Positions 63,211-64,000 of a DNA stretch of 64,000 nucleotides are shown here, piece after piece. Origin of the DNA: CAUUCF01 sp963543695. Its GTDB lineage: Bacteria; Pseudomonadota; Gammaproteobacteria; UBA9339. The stretch lies in NCBI GenBank assembly GCA_963543695.1, contig CAUUCF010000003.1:1-64000 (forward strand). The letters are read 5' to 3'. Under the pieces are notes generated by a model. That model had not been told where the DNA came from. It did not search any database and worked only from the letters and a program-made list of their open reading frames with translations. The position numbers and the translations under genes are program-made. Every line of letters starts with the position of its first letter. Within the stretch, counting starts at the first letter, position 1.

Positions 63211-64000
63211 ATGGCAGAAGTTACAGTAGAACAATTAGCGAAAGTAGTAGGGATTTCAGCTGCTAGTTTATTAGAGAAATTAAAAGACGCTGGGGTTATT
63301 TTGTCTAGTACTAAGTCGACCTTAGATAATGATCAGAAACAGATTTTATTACGTAAATTGAAAGAAGAAAGTCATAAAGAAATGACTTTAAGAAGAAAAA
63401 ACATAGAAATAGACAAAGATTCTGCCGTAAACGTTACTATTTTAAAGCGTCGTAACCGTTATGAAGTAGAAGACACGGTATTGAACGAAATTGAAGATAA
63501 GCAAGAGGAAGTTAAACAAGAAATTAAAACAACGTCAGAACAAGGAATAGATGAAAATAACTTACCTCCTGTAGAACAACCTGTTTTTCAGGGACAAGTA
63601 AATCTTGAGGAAGATACGGTAGTATCGAACCAAAATTTAGTAGTTGATGAAGAGCTGGAACAACCAACAAACGCGGATAGTTTAGAAGCAAAATCAGCTG
63701 TAAAGGAATTAAAAAAACATAGAGAATTTAAAGACAAAAAGTCGGAAAAAGAGAAAACGAGAAAAGTTGCCGATTATAATCTGTTAGATAACGATGAAGA
63801 TACGATTTTAGACCAAGAAAAAGCTTACTATAAAAATAAAAATCGAAAAAATAAAAAAGCGGTTGCGACTAATTTACCTCCGCCACCAGTTAAAGAAATT
63901 AATAAGAATAAAGAAATTATTATTCCAGAAACTTTAACGGTAGCGGAATTAGCTCAAAAAATGGCGATTAAAGTAGCCGAAGTCATTAAAGTCTTGATGA
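63211..64000 (+). CDS. infB: translation initiation factor IF-2, N-terminal part (cut by window end)
   Basis: The ATG at 63211 opens a frame with no stop to the window end, 263 codons. MAEVTVEQLAKVVGISAASLLEKLKDAGV is the IF2 N-terminal domain, followed by a long charged linker, and near the end TVAELAQKMAIKVAEVIKVLM, the second IF2_N module before the G domain. The GTPase core lies beyond the window. Eleven bases after nusA, as expected in this operon. Confidence 0.95.
   Translation, partial: MAEVTVEQLAKVVGISAASLLEKLKDAGVILSSTKSTLDNDQKQILLRKLKEESHKEMTLRRKNIEIDKDSAVNVTILKRRNRYEVEDTVLNEIEDKQEEVKQEIKTTSEQGIDENNLPPVEQPVFQGQVNLEEDTVVSNQNLVVDEELEQPTNADSLEAKSAVKELKKHREFKDKKSEKEKTRKVADYNLLDNDEDTILDQEKAYYKNKNRKNKKAVATNLPPPPVKEINKNKEIIIPETLTVAELAQKMAIKVAEVIKVLM

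Overview
The window is AT-rich bacterial chromosome carrying mostly housekeeping genes of gammaproteobacterial type. The evidence is the set rpmH-rnpA-yidD-yidC-mnmE, dut followed by an algC-type mutase, tRNA-fMet(metY)-rimP-nusA-infB, secB beside a yibN-type rhodanese, plus fis, dksA, radA and tmRNA. An IcmH/DotU-IcmF pair, signs of gene decay, long alpha-helical orphan proteins and a fermentative pyruvate formate-lyase (PFL) suggest a host-associated, perhaps intracellular, Legionellales-like gammaproteobacterium from a low-oxygen setting. The species cannot be named from the sequence.

From about 0.3 to 46.6 kb most genes lie on the minus strand; from 46.7 kb to the end nearly all are on the plus strand. 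The switch lies next to dnaN-recF and an intergenic stretch with DnaA-box-like words (50.66-50.9 kb), so the window probably spans the replication origin. dnaA is not adjacent, and rpmH is 36 kb away.

Layout. 0-0.3 kb: start of a secreted protein with 40-residue repeats. 0.4-5.6 kb: acyl-CoA ligase, lepA, lysS. 5.9-9.7 kb: alr-uvrA on the plus strand. 9.8-14.7 kb: outer-membrane protein, tsaC, mnmE, yidC, yidD, rnpA, rpmH. 14.8-20.8 kb: glycosyltransferase, radA, rlpA, guaC, dapD, dapA and a tiny lipoprotein resembling only the N-terminal tail of BamC. 21-27.9 kb: a surface-polymer cluster (GT2, two CDP-polyol transferase-like genes, a Bcs1-like CDP-ribitol enzyme, a HAD-type glycan protein) with two clearly broken members. 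27.9-30.1 kb: ssrA, secB, rhodanese-like protein, L,D-transpeptidase. 31-34.1 kb: PFL activase and a PFL encoded in two pieces. 35-39.3 kb: coaE, dacA, dksA, clpP, tig, tRNA-Leu. 39.4-43.9 kb: sodB, a structured intergenic element, a CDF metal exporter with a hairpin-rich leader, dut, algC/manB. 44-46.6 kb: tRNA-His, tRNA-Arg, miaB, udp. 46.7-50.7 kb: orphan, fis, icmH, icmF. 50.7-56 kb: candidate origin, dnaN, recF, tolQ/R, marC, autotransporter-type barrel. 56.1-61 kb: tRNA-Ala and two large helical proteins. 61-64 kb: initiator tRNA, rimP, nusA, infB (cut by the window edge).

The strongest unusual points are the split PFL whose glycyl-radical domain is a separate gene with its own ribosome binding site; a tmRNA tag ending in ALACA; an initiator tRNA with a U1.U72 mismatch; a cell-envelope cluster broken by several one-base losses; lost catalytic residues in RlpA and in the rhodanese; a BamC-tail-like mini-lipoprotein; and two adjacent helical-repeat proteins that could be secreted effectors. 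CpG also appears unexpectedly common for such AT-rich DNA, chiefly at codon junctions of the form NNC|GNN.
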